NCBI RefSeq assembly: GCF_014648055.1 | Contig: NZ_BMQJ01000001.1 | Location: forward strand, 372,001-436,000 | Direction of reading: 5' to 3' | Length of the DNA stretch: 64,000 nucleotides | Source of the DNA: Streptosporangium pseudovulgare | Lineage (GTDB): Bacteria; Actinomycetota; Actinomycetes; Streptosporangiales; Streptosporangiaceae | Shown: positions 26,169 to 34,525 of the stretch, piece by piece | Numbering within the stretch: position 1 is the stretch's first letter | How the letters are laid out: every line of letters starts with the position of its first letter | The notes under the pieces: model-generated | Seen by the model: only the letters and a program-made list of their open reading frames with translations | Told to the model about the DNA's origin: nothing | The model's database searches: none | Position numbers and translations under genes: made by a program

Positions 26169-27689
26169 ATGCTGACATTTCGGGCTCTGGGACCGTTCCA
26201 GGCATGCCATGGCGGGGACCCCGTCGATCTCGGCGGGCAGCGTCAGATGGCCGTGCTGGCCCGGCTGCTCGTCGCGGGCGGCCGTGCCGTACCGGTGAGC
26301 ATGCTCATCGACGAGCTCTGGCCCGGCGAGCCCCCCGCCCAGGCCCTGTCCACCGTCCAGGGATACGTCTCGCGCCTGCGGCGCGCCCTGGAGCCCGGCC
26401 GCGCCCCCCGGGAGGAGGCGGAGGTCCTGGTCTCCGCCCCGCCCGGTTACGCGCTGCGCGCCGCCCCCGACCAGGTGGACACCTGGACGTTCGAGCGCGC
26501 GGTGAAGGCGACGGGCGAGCCGGCCGAGGTGTGGGAGCACCTGGGCCGGGCCCTCGCACTGTGGCGGGGACCTGCCCTGGCCGAGTTCTCCGACCTGCAG
26601 TGGGCGGCGACCGAGGCGGGCAGGCTGGAGGAGCTGCGGCTGGTCGCGGTGGAGCGCCGCGCCGACGCGGGCCTGCGGCTCGGGCAGTCCGGCGCGCTGG
26701 TGGCCGACCTGGAGGCCCACGCCTCCGCCCACCCGCTGCGGGAGGAGGCCTGGCGGCTGCTCGCGCTGGCGCTCTACCGCAGCGGCCGGCAGGGTGACGC
26801 GCTGGGCGCCCTGCGGCGCGCCCGTACGCTGCTGCGCGAGGAGCTGGGCCTGGACCTCGGCCCGGCCCTGCAGCGCCTGGAGTCCGACATGCTGGCGCAG
26901 GCCGCCCATCTGGACCTGCCGCCCGCGCCGCCCGCCGCCGGGGAGACCCGTGAGGCCCGCGAGGTCCGCGAGGTCCGCGAGGTCCGGGACACCGCGGCTT
27001 CCGCTTCCGCGGAGACGAGCGGGCCGCGGACGCTGCGCGTGGTGGTGGCCGACGACCAGGCGCTGGTCCGCACCGGCCTGCGGGTCGTGCTGGACAGCGA
27101 GCCCGGCTTCCAGCTGGTCGCCGAGGCCGAGGACGGCGAGCGGGCGATCGCGGCCGTCCGCGAGACCTCCCCCGACGTGGTGCTGATGGACATCCAGATG
27201 CCCCGGCTGGACGGCCTGACCGCCGCGCGGCGCATCCTGGCCGACGACGCGCCACCGAAGGTGATCATGATGACCACGTTCGGCACGGACGACAACCTGT
27301 ACGCGGCGCTGCGGGCCGGGGTGAGCGGCTTCGTGCTCAAGACCTCCGCCCCCGAGCAGCTCATCAGCGCGATGCGGGCCGCGCAGGCGGGGGACGCGCT
27401 GATCGACCCCGCCGTCACCACCCGGCTGATCGCGGCCTTCGCCGGACGGGCCGACCCCTCGGTCCCGCCCGCCCTCGCCGGCCTCGGCGACACCGACCTG
27501 GACCTGATGAAGCTGGTCGCCCGGGGGCTCACCAACCGCCAGATCGCCGCGACCCTGTCGGTGTCCGAGCACTCGGTGGCGCAGTCGATGACCAGGCTCC
27601 TGGACCACCTCGGGCTGCACGACCGCGCCCAGCTCGTCGTCGCGGCCTACGAGTCGGGGCTGGTCAACCCCGGCGGACCGGGCAGGTAG
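26169..27689 (+). CDS. SARP/BTAD regulator fused to NarL-type response regulator
   Basis: A 506-residue regulator with two DNA-binding domains. Residues 1-95 are an OmpR-like winged helix of the SARP type (LTFRALGPFQ, VSMLIDELWPGEPPAQALSTVQGYVSRLRRAL); 97-250 are the bacterial transcriptional activator domain (YRSGRQGDALGALRRARTLLREELGLDLGPAL). A repetitive EVREVREVR linker leads to a receiver (about 290-410, phospho-acceptor D341 in VLMDIQMPRLDG) and a LuxR HTH (LVARGLTNRQIAATLSVSEHSVAQSMTRLLDHLGL). The stop lies two bases before the histidine kinase start, so this is the cognate regulator of that kinase. The domain order is unusual. Confidence 0.85.
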   Translation: MLTFRALGPFQACHGGDPVDLGGQRQMAVLARLLVAGGRAVPVSMLIDELWPGEPPAQALSTVQGYVSRLRRALEPGRAPREEAEVLVSAPPGYALRAAPDQVDTWTFERAVKATGEPAEVWEHLGRALALWRGPALAEFSDLQWAATEAGRLEELRLVAVERRADAGLRLGQSGALVADLEAHASAHPLREEAWRLLALALYRSGRQGDALGALRRARTLLREELGLDLGPALQRLESDMLAQAAHLDLPPAPPAAGETREAREVREVREVRDTAASASAETSGPRTLRVVVADDQALVRTGLRVVLDSEPGFQLVAEAEDGERAIAAVRETSPDVVLMDIQMPRLDGLTAARRILADDAPPKVIMMTTFGTDDNLYAALRAGVSGFVLKTSAPEQLISAMRAAQAGDALIDPAVTTRLIAAFAGRADPSVPPALAGLGDTDLDLMKLVARGLTNRQIAATLSVSEHSVAQSMTRLLDHLGLHDRAQLVVAAYESGLVNPGGPGR

Positions 27690-27691
27690 CG

Positions 27692-29725
27692 GTGGCGGGG
27701 TGGTCCGCCCGGCGCGCGCTGCTCACCTCGCCCCGGCGGATCGTCGCCGTCGTGTCGGCCGTCGTGTCCGTCACGCTCACCGTCGCCGGCTACGTCACCT
27801 ACCGGCAGCTCCCGCCGGGCTGGGCCTGGGACGTTCCCGCCACTCCGGACATGTCGGTCGGCGTGACCTTCCCGCTGGTGGGGGCGTTCCTGCTGGCCCA
27901 CCGGTCGCGCCCGCCCACCGCGTGGCTGATGTGCCTGGGCGGCTTCGGCTGCGCGGTCAGCACCTTCGCCGGCGCCATGATGCTGCGCTCGGGCGCCGAC
28001 GGCGCGATGGCGGCCGCCGGGTACTACCGCCACATCTCCGGCCTGGGCTGGATCTTCGGCGGAATCCTGCTGGCCACCGTACTGCCGCTGTACTCTCCCG
28101 ACGGGCGGCTGCCGTCGCGGCGCTGGCGCCCGGTGGCGGCGCTGGCGTTCACGGTCATGGCGGCGGAGGGGTTCCGCGCGCTCACCCGCCCGACCCCGCC
28201 GCTCCGGAACTACCCGCTGCCGAGGGTCGTCCCGAACCCGTTCGCCGTCGAGGCGCTGGCCCCCCACATGGAGTGGATGCTCCTGGCCTCGACGTGGGCG
28301 ATCAACGCCATGGCCGTCCTGGCCCTGGTCTCCCTGGCCGTCCGCTTCCGGGGCGCCGACCCGGTGCTGCGCCGCCAGATCGCCTGGCCGCTGAGCACGT
28401 TCGGCCTGTACGTCGTCGTCCTGCTCGGCGGTCCCGCCTGGTGGCTGCCGGCGACCGTCCTCACCGGGCTTATCCCGGTCTCCATCGCCTTCGCCGTGCT
28501 GCGCTACCGGCTCTACGGCATCGACACCGTGGCCGGCCGCGCCTTCGTGGCCGCCGGGCTGATCGCCGCGGTCAGCGTGGTCTACTTCGGTGCGGGCGCC
28601 GTGGCCGGGCTGTTCCTGTCCGACTACGCCCCGGTCGGCGGGGCGATCGCGGCGCTGTTCGCCGGCGCGGTCTTCCACCCGCTCCGCCGCGTGCTGCGGC
28701 TGTGGGCCGACCGGCTCCTGTACGGCACGCGCGGCGACCCGCGGGCGCTGACCGCGCGGCTGGCCGCGGAGGCCGCCCAGGCCGAGCCGGCGAACGCGCT
28801 CGCCGCCATGGCCGCGGTGATCCGCGACGTGCTGAGCGTCACCGGGGTCGCGGTCGAGGCGGACGGCGTGGAGGGCAGGGCGGCGGAGATCGGGCTGCTG
28901 GGCCCCACCCCGCGGGCGGTGCCGCTGGTCTGGCACGGGGAGCCGGTGGGGCGGTTGCTGCTGGGCTCCCCCGGCCCCCGCCGGTTCGCCGCCGCGCACA
29001 ACGACCGGCTCATCGCGGCGGCCACGCCGTACGTGGCGGACGTCGTGCACGCCGTACGGATGACCGCCGACCTGCGGCGCTCCCGCGAGCGCATCCTGAG
29101 CGCCCGCGAGGAGGAGCGCCGCCGCCTGCGCCGCGACCTGCACGACGGGCTCGGGCACGCGCTGACCGACATGGCCATGTCGATCAACATGGCCAGGATC
29201 ACCCTGCGCACCTCCCCCGACTCGGCCGACCTGCTGCTGGCCGAGCTGCGCGGCGCCATGGACACGGTCAGCCGGGAGGTCAGGGAGCTGGTGTACGGCC
29301 TGCGCCCGCCGACCCTGGACGAGCTGGGCCTGGCCGGGGCCGTACGGGCGCTGGCCGCCGAGGGGGATCCCGTGGTGGCCGTGGAGACGGCGGGCGAACT
29401 GTCCGACCTGCCCGCCGCCGCGGAGGTGGCCGCCTACCGGATCGCCCAGGAGGCGCTGACCAACATCCGCAAGCACGCCGGGGCCCGGACCGCGACGGTC
29501 TCGCTGGCCCGCGGGGAGTCGCTGACGGTACGGGTGCAGGACGACGGCAAGGGGCTGCCGGGGACGGCCCGCTCCGGTGTGGGCCTGCTGTCGATGCGCG
29601 AGCGCGCCGCCGAGCTGGGCGGAACGTGCGTGGTCGGCGCGGCCCCGGGCGGCGGCACCGTCGTGGAGGCCGTCCTGCCGCTTCCGGCGGGCCGCGAACC
29701 TCCGGTCCCGGCCGGGCGGCGGTGA
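27692..29725 (+). CDS. Membrane sensor histidine kinase, NarL/DesK class
   Basis: A 677-residue kinase. The N-terminal half has about eight membrane helices (first at RRIVAVVSAVVSVTLTVAGY), followed by a GAF-like region (about 340-450). The dimerisation/phosphoacceptor helix reads EEERRRLRRDLHDGLGHALTDMA with H484, and the ATPase domain has AQEALTNIRKHAGA and GVGLLSMRERAAELGG. It directly follows the SARP-receiver fusion, whose D341 is its likely target. Start GTG 27692. Confidence 0.88.
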   Translation: MAGWSARRALLTSPRRIVAVVSAVVSVTLTVAGYVTYRQLPPGWAWDVPATPDMSVGVTFPLVGAFLLAHRSRPPTAWLMCLGGFGCAVSTFAGAMMLRSGADGAMAAAGYYRHISGLGWIFGGILLATVLPLYSPDGRLPSRRWRPVAALAFTVMAAEGFRALTRPTPPLRNYPLPRVVPNPFAVEALAPHMEWMLLASTWAINAMAVLALVSLAVRFRGADPVLRRQIAWPLSTFGLYVVVLLGGPAWWLPATVLTGLIPVSIAFAVLRYRLYGIDTVAGRAFVAAGLIAAVSVVYFGAGAVAGLFLSDYAPVGGAIAALFAGAVFHPLRRVLRLWADRLLYGTRGDPRALTARLAAEAAQAEPANALAAMAAVIRDVLSVTGVAVEADGVEGRAAEIGLLGPTPRAVPLVWHGEPVGRLLLGSPGPRRFAAAHNDRLIAAATPYVADVVHAVRMTADLRRSRERILSAREEERRRLRRDLHDGLGHALTDMAMSINMARITLRTSPDSADLLLAELRGAMDTVSREVRELVYGLRPPTLDELGLAGAVRALAAEGDPVVAVETAGELSDLPAAAEVAAYRIAQEALTNIRKHAGARTATVSLARGESLTVRVQDDGKGLPGTARSGVGLLSMRERAAELGGTCVVGAAPGGGTVVEAVLPLPAGREPPVPAGRR

Positions 29726-29850
29726 GCCCTCCACCGGGCCGGAACGGGCCCCCGGCCCCGGACGGACGCGGGCCTTCGAGAACCCGGCCGGATGCGAACC
29801 TCCGATCCGCAGCCGGACGTGAGCCTTCGGCCCAGACGGGCGGAGACGAC

Positions 29851-29880
29851 GTTCCGGTTCCGGTTCCGGTTCCGGTTCCG
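29851..29880. repeat. perfect GTTCCG hexamer x5
   Basis: Five perfect copies of GTTCCG in the gap between the histidine kinase and the secreted propeller-like protein, 72 bp upstream of the latter. Copy number may vary by slippage; position allows an effect on promoter spacing. Confidence 0.9.
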
Positions 29881-29951
29881 GGCGAATGTGAACCTTCTGC
29901 GCCGCTCGGCGCTCTAACAACGAGCAGACGAACCGTTCCGAGGAGACCGTT

Positions 29952-30899
29952 GTGAAATACCGGGCCCTGGTCGCCGGCGCCGCACTCGCCGTGACCGCCC
30001 CCGCTCTCTCCGCCCCCGCCCAGGCATCCGCCGGGACGGCCGCTTCCGCCGCGAACCCCGCGGCGGCCTCGGCCCCGGCCCGCGCGGCGGCCACCGTACG
30101 CGGCGTCTACTTCGACTACAAGGACGGCGGCGTCCAGGTGACGACCGGACCCGGCGGGCGACAGGTGACCATCCCGTCGAGCGGGGGTTCCTTCGTCGGG
30201 CAGTTCTCCGCGTCGCCGGACGGCGGGCGCGTCGCCTGGATCGACGACAAGGGCCGCCTGCACGTCAGGTCGGCCGCCGGGGACAAGGTCGTCGCCACCG
30301 GCGCGGCCTACGGCGGGCCGTGCGTGACCCCCGCCTGGAGCGCCGACGGCAGGCGGATCGCCTTCCCCAGGAGGGGCGATTCGGAAGCCGCGACGGTGGC
30401 CGCGGTCGGCGCCTCCGGCGGGCGGGTGACCGTCCTCGGCCGCACCCCCGGCCCCTGCCACCTGGCGTGGTCGGCCGACGGCCGGACGCTCGCCGGCTAC
30501 GCCGGGGACACCGCCGGCGTCCACCTGCTCGACACCCGCACCCACCGCTCCCGCAAGGCGCCCGGCATCAGGCTCGCCAACCACGTGGGGAGCGTCTCGC
30601 CCGACGGGCGCCGGGTCGTGGTGAACGCGATCTCCGCGAACGCCCCGGGCGGCGACGGCTCCTGGCCCGCCTGGTACAGCCCGTCGGTCTACGACACGAC
30701 GACCGGAAAGAAGATCGCCCTCCCGGTGAAGGGCAGGGCACTGAGCGCCCACTACCTGCGCGACGGCCGCCTGGCCGTCCGGGTGAAGGGCGCCTCGGCC
30801 AACACGCTCGTCGTCCTCGACCGCTCGGGGAAGGAGGTCCGGCGCGTCACCGAGCCCGCTTCGGCGCGGAGGCTCGGCCTGCTCGGCGTCACCGGCTGA
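29952..30899 (+). CDS. Secreted beta-propeller (PD40/TolB-like) protein
   Basis: A 315-residue exported protein. A signal peptide (KYRALVAGAALAVTAPALSAPAQA) precedes an Ala-rich linker, then repeated blades with the WSADG/SPDG pattern: FSASPDGGRVAWIDDKGRLHV, PAWSADGRRIAFPR, LAWSADGRTLAGYAG, GSVSPDGRRVVVNA. These are typical of TolB/WD40-like PD40 repeats. No enzyme motif is visible; it may bind a ligand or partner outside the cell. GTG 29952 follows GAGGAG by seven bases. A three-copy 35-bp repeat lies downstream. Confidence 0.75.
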   Translation: MKYRALVAGAALAVTAPALSAPAQASAGTAASAANPAAASAPARAAATVRGVYFDYKDGGVQVTTGPGGRQVTIPSSGGSFVGQFSASPDGGRVAWIDDKGRLHVRSAAGDKVVATGAAYGGPCVTPAWSADGRRIAFPRRGDSEAATVAAVGASGGRVTVLGRTPGPCHLAWSADGRTLAGYAGDTAGVHLLDTRTHRSRKAPGIRLANHVGSVSPDGRRVVVNAISANAPGGDGSWPAWYSPSVYDTTTGKKIALPVKGRALSAHYLRDGRLAVRVKGASANTLVVLDRSGKEVRRVTEPASARRLGLLGVTG

Positions 30900-30932
30900 C
30901 GGATACGGGCCGCCCCCTTCCCCGGGCGGCCC

Positions 30933-31036
30933 GCACCGGCCGTTCCGGCGGGAGCCGCTCCCTCCCCGCACCGGTCGTTCGGCGGGAACCCCTCCCTCCC
31001 CGGACCGGCCGGTCCGGCGGGAGCGGTTCCCTCCCC
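30933..31036. repeat. 35-bp intergenic tandem repeat upstream of nadE
   Basis: Units at 30933, 30968 and 31002 (35, 34 and 35 bp) share GCACCGG, GTTCGGCGGGA and CTCCCTCCCC; a partial fourth begins at 31037. No coding frame is supported. Confidence 0.8.
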
Positions 31037-31103
31037 GGACCGGCCGCCCGCCGGCTCCGGGGTGTCCCGATCGCCCCGCAACCGTCTCCCGCGAGGCCGG
31101 GAA

Positions 31104-31115
31104 TAGGGTGGGGGC
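31104..31115 (+). promoter_or_regulatory. candidate -10 for leaderless nadE
   Basis: TAGGGT (31104-31109) with six bases before GTG 31116. There is no Shine-Dalgarno sequence, which fits a leaderless transcript. Confidence 0.5.
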
Positions 31116-32900
31116 GTGGCTCAACTCCGTATCGCCCTGGCCCAGACCAACCCCGTCGTCGGCGACCTCGCCGGCAATGCGGACAGACTCGTCGAGTGGA
31201 CCGGGCGCGCCGCGGACCGGGGCGCGCACCTGGTGGTCTTCACCGAGATGTTCCTGACCGGTTACCCGGCCGAGGACCTCGTGTTGCGCAGCTCGTTCGT
31301 GGAGGCGTCGATCGCCGCGATCGAGGACGTCGCCCGGCGGCTGGCCGACGAGGGCCTCGGCGAGATCCCGGTGGTGGTGGGCTACGTCGACCGGGCCGGC
31401 CTGGCGCCCCGGGTCGGGCAGCCCAAGGGCGCCCCGCTGGACGCCGCCGCGCTGCTGCACCGCGGCCGGGTCGTCACCAGGACCGCCAAGCACCACCTGC
31501 CGAACTACGGCGTCTTCGACGAGTACCGCTACTTCGTGCGCGGCGACCGCCTGCCGATCTTCCGCCTGCACGGGGTGGACGTGGCGATCGCCGTCTGCGA
31601 GGACCTGTGGCAGGACGGCGGGCCGGTCTCGGTCGTGGCCGAGGCGGGGGCCGGGCTGCTGGTGGTGCCGAACGCCTCGCCGTACGAGAGGGAGAAGGAC
31701 GACGTCCGGCTGGAGCTGGTCTCCCGGCGGGCGCGGGAGGCGGGCTGCGCCCTCGCCTACGCCAACCAGGTCGGCGGGCAGGACGAACTGGTCTTCGACG
31801 GCGACTCGATCATCGTCTCGGCCTCCGGTGAGCTCGTCGCGCGGGCCGCGCAGTTCTCCGAGGAGCTCCTGGTCACCGACCTGGAACTGCCCGAGGCCCG
31901 GTACGGCGGGCTCGGGTCGTTCGAGGTGGACGCCCACGACGGCACGGTGATCACGGTGGAGCGGGTGGAGCTGGCCGCGTTCCCCGTCGAGCCGTACACC
32001 CCGCAGCCCCCCTCCGTGGCGCCGCACCTGGACGACCCCGCCGAGGTCTACTCGGCCCTGGTGCTCGGGCTTCGCGACTACGTCGCCAAGAACGGCTTCC
32101 GGTCGGTCATCCTGGGCCTGTCCGGCGGGATCGACTCGGCGCTGACCGCCACGATCGCCTCCGACGCCGTCGGCCCCGACCGGGTGCACGCGGTCATGCT
32201 GCCCTCGCTCCACTCCTCCGAGCACTCCCTGAGCGACGCCCGGGAGCTGGTGGACCGGCAGGGGATCAACGCCCGGATGGTGCCGATCGCCGACATCGTC
32301 GAGGCGTTCGAGAAGGAGATCGAGCTGTCCGGCCTGGCCGCGGAGAACCTCCAGGCCCGGGTGCGCGGCATGATCCTGATGGGCCTGTCCAACGAGCACG
32401 GCCACCTGGTGCTCACCACCGGCAACAAGAGCGAGCTGGCGGTCGGCTACTCCACCCTCTACGGCGACTCCGCCGGCGGCTTCGCGCCCCTCAAGGACGT
32501 GCTCAAGACCCAGGTCTGGGAGCTGTCCCGCTGGCGCAACGCCCAGGCGGGCACCTCCGGCGACTTCCTGTACGGCTTCGACCGGCCACCGATCCCGGAG
32601 AACTCCATCTCCAAGGAGCCGAGCGCGGAGCTGCGGCCCGGCCAGCGCGACACCGACTCCCTGCCGCCGTACGACGTGCTCGACCCGCTGCTCGGTGACT
32701 ACGTCGAGAAGGACATGGGCTCGGCCCGGCTCGTCGCGGCCGGCCACGACCCGGAGCTGGTGGCCAGGGTCATCCGCCTGGTGGACCTCGCCGAGTACAA
32801 GCGCCGCCAGTACCCGCCGGGCCCGAAGATCACCCCGAAGAACTTCGGCCGCGACCGCCGCCTCCCCATCACCAACCGCTGGCGCGAACAGGCCCCCTGA
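31116..32900 (+). CDS. nadE: Glutamine-hydrolysing NAD+ synthetase
   Basis: Last step of NAD synthesis: amidation of nicotinate adenine dinucleotide using glutamine-derived ammonia and ATP. The 594-residue protein has an N-terminal nitrilase-type glutaminase domain with the triad E44 (FTEMFL), K125 (AKHHLPNY) and C161 (VCEDLW), and a C-terminal synthetase domain with the pyrophosphate loop SGGIDS (336-341) and GNKSELAVGYSTLYGD. Both active sites are complete. Cytoplasmic, probably monocistronic. Confidence 0.97.
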   Translation: MAQLRIALAQTNPVVGDLAGNADRLVEWTGRAADRGAHLVVFTEMFLTGYPAEDLVLRSSFVEASIAAIEDVARRLADEGLGEIPVVVGYVDRAGLAPRVGQPKGAPLDAAALLHRGRVVTRTAKHHLPNYGVFDEYRYFVRGDRLPIFRLHGVDVAIAVCEDLWQDGGPVSVVAEAGAGLLVVPNASPYEREKDDVRLELVSRRAREAGCALAYANQVGGQDELVFDGDSIIVSASGELVARAAQFSEELLVTDLELPEARYGGLGSFEVDAHDGTVITVERVELAAFPVEPYTPQPPSVAPHLDDPAEVYSALVLGLRDYVAKNGFRSVILGLSGGIDSALTATIASDAVGPDRVHAVMLPSLHSSEHSLSDARELVDRQGINARMVPIADIVEAFEKEIELSGLAAENLQARVRGMILMGLSNEHGHLVLTTGNKSELAVGYSTLYGDSAGGFAPLKDVLKTQVWELSRWRNAQAGTSGDFLYGFDRPPIPENSISKEPSAELRPGQRDTDSLPPYDVLDPLLGDYVEKDMGSARLVAAGHDPELVARVIRLVDLAEYKRRQYPPGPKITPKNFGRDRRLPITNRWREQAP

Positions 32901-33124
32901 GATCCGGGCGCCCGGCGGTGAGGACGGGACGGCGGACCGGCGCGGCACACCCCATGGCCATGATCGGCATGCCCGCACCACCGTCATGACGGCGGATCAT
33001 CGCTGCGGCGTTCCGGTCCCATGACCTCGCGGTTCGAACCGAGCGGTCGCCGATCAGCCCTGAGACCTGCGCGGATGAATATCCGGCACCCGTGATTTCC
33101 CCTCGTACGGGCAGGAGCCGTGCG

Positions 33125-33137
33125 TACACTCGAAGGC
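33125..33137 (+). promoter_or_regulatory. candidate -10 for leaderless antitoxin transcript
   Basis: TACACT (33125-33130) with seven bases before ATG 33138. A GAAGG lies only three bases from the ATG, too close for a normal ribosome site. Confidence 0.45.
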
Positions 33138-33374
33138 ATGACCGCCGCCCATGACTACGACGACGTACACCACCTCGTCGAGCAGCTGACCCCCGACCAA
33201 CTGGTCGAGGTCCGCGCCCACGCGCTCCGGCTGGTCACCGGTCGCCGGACCTTCGTGCCGTGGAGCGAGCTCAGGCGCACCGCCGCCCGCCTGCCACGCA
33301 TCGACTACGTCGAGTTCCGGAGCGACGTCGATGCCGCGATCGACTCCGACACCCTGCTCGGGGACGCTCGGTGA
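33138..33374 (+). CDS. VapB-like antitoxin candidate
   Basis: A 78-residue protein encoded upstream of a PIN-domain toxin and overlapping it by four bases (GTGA), the usual antitoxin position. The N-terminus (YDDVHHLVEQLTPDQLVEVRAHALRLV) is a predicted amphipathic helix and the C-terminus is acidic (DYVEFRSDVDAAIDSD), as expected for the toxin-wrapping tail. No ribbon-helix-helix or AbrB motif is obvious, so the antitoxin class is uncertain. Confidence 0.7.
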   Translation: MTAAHDYDDVHHLVEQLTPDQLVEVRAHALRLVTGRRTFVPWSELRRTAARLPRIDYVEFRSDVDAAIDSDTLLGDAR

Positions 33375-33799
33375 GTGACCCGCGCAACCTCCTGCTGGAC
33401 ACCTCCGCCGTCATCGATCTCGAGCGACTCGACGAGCAGTACATCGCCGGCACTCTCGGCTGCCGGCCAGGTGACCTGCGTCCGGCGATCAGCTCCGTCT
33501 CGATGGCCGAACTCGCGGCAGGTCCGCATGCGGCCAAGACCGCCGACGCGCGAGCCGTACGGCAGGCAGTGCTGCAGTGGGCGGAGTCCACCTTCGATCC
33601 GATCCCTTTCGACACCGACGCCGCCCGCGCCTACGGAATCATCTACGCGCTCGTGCTGGACCTCGGCCGCCAGCCGCGTAAGCGGCTGGCCGATCTGCTG
33701 ATCGCGTCGGTCGCCGCGGCCAACGGCCTTCCCCTGGTGACCCGGAACCCTGGTGACTTCGCTGGGCTGGAGTCCCAGATTCAAGTGATCGCCGCCTGA
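33371..33799 (+). CDS. VapC-like PIN-domain ribonuclease toxin
   Basis: A 142-residue PIN domain. Acidic active-site positions are visible in LLLDTSAVIDLE (D10), SMAELAAG, and RLADLLIASVAAANGLPLVTRNPGDF, where the second Asp and the TRNPGDF end are typical. VapC toxins cleave RNA (tRNA or rRNA) when released from their antitoxin. GTG 33371 overlaps the antitoxin stop by four bases. Confidence 0.85.
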   Translation: MSDPRNLLLDTSAVIDLERLDEQYIAGTLGCRPGDLRPAISSVSMAELAAGPHAAKTADARAVRQAVLQWAESTFDPIPFDTDAARAYGIIYALVLDLGRQPRKRLADLLIASVAAANGLPLVTRNPGDFAGLESQIQVIAA

Positions 33800-33931
33800 A
33801 ACGGCCTATACCGCTCCAGAACCCATCGCGTAGGACCTGAGCTGGGAGTTCTCCGAAAGGACGATGCGGCTCGGCGGTACTCGTTGATCAGTTCGCCGGA
33901 AAGGCGAGGCTTCCGTTCCGCGGAGGCTCGG

Positions 33932-34525
33932 TCAGCGAGGTAGGGCGCGCTCCAGGTAGGCGCGGAGGAGGCGCTTGGTCTCGGCGATGTAGGAGGGGTC
34001 GCCCCCGGGGGACTCGCGGAAGGCGAGTTTGAGGAGCGCGTCGGCGGCCTCGACGGCGACGCGGAGCGAACGGTTCAGGTCGCCCGCGTCGAGACCGTCC
34101 GCCGTCCCCGGGAGGAGCCGTCCGGCGAGATAGGTGGCGAGGGACTCGGCCACCGCGCGGTTCTCGCCGAAGTCGATGACCGCGAAACCCGGGACCGTGC
34201 GCTTCATCTCGACGTACTCGTCCACCACCAGGTCCACCGTGTCCGGCCAGTCCGCCGCCCCCGTGAGCCGCAGCTGGATCCGGGCCAGGAAACGCTCCAG
34301 GTTGCGCCGGGCCAGGGCGTCGGCCAGGCCGCGCTTGTCGCGGAAGAAACGGTAGATCGAGCCGATCGGCACCTCGGCGCGGGCCGCCACCGCCCGGGTG
34401 CTCAACGCGTCGTAGCCGCCCTCGTCGAGCAGGGCCGCCGCAGCGTCGAGCATCTGGTTCACCCGCTCCACGCTGCGTTGCTGGACCGGGCTTCTGCGTA
34501 CGGAGGATCCCACGGCGTCCATCAT
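33932..34525 (-). CDS. TetR-family regulator, last gene of the beta-helix operon
   Basis: A 197-residue TetR regulator. The N-terminal helix-turn-helix is RVNQMLDAAAALLDEGGYDALSTRAVAARAEVPIGSIYRFFRDKRGLADAL, recognition helix IGSIYRFF. The C-terminal domain is the unconserved ligand-binding part. The ATG at 34525 overlaps the stop of the upstream membrane protein gene (ATGA), making it the fourth coupled gene; a second ATG follows at 34522. It may autoregulate the operon through the palindrome at 38649-38659. Confidence 0.88.
   Translation of the reverse strand: MMDAVGSSVRRSPVQQRSVERVNQMLDAAAALLDEGGYDALSTRAVAARAEVPIGSIYRFFRDKRGLADALARRNLERFLARIQLRLTGAADWPDTVDLVVDEYVEMKRTVPGFAVIDFGENRAVAESLATYLAGRLLPGTADGLDAGDLNRSLRVAVEAADALLKLAFRESPGGDPSYIAETKRLLRAYLERALPR

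Noticed and set aside
29694..29900. Degenerate repeats of GCGAACCTCCG/GTGAGCCTTCGG type in the gap after the histidine kinase
   Set aside because: Spacing is irregular (25 to 69 bp) and similarity partial; I could not define a unit with confidence.
29280..32987. A 1235-codon open frame on the minus strand across the kinase 3' end and nadE
   Set aside because: Product is low-complexity Arg/Gly/Val-rich with no domain; it is antisense to well-supported genes, a usual effect of very high GC.
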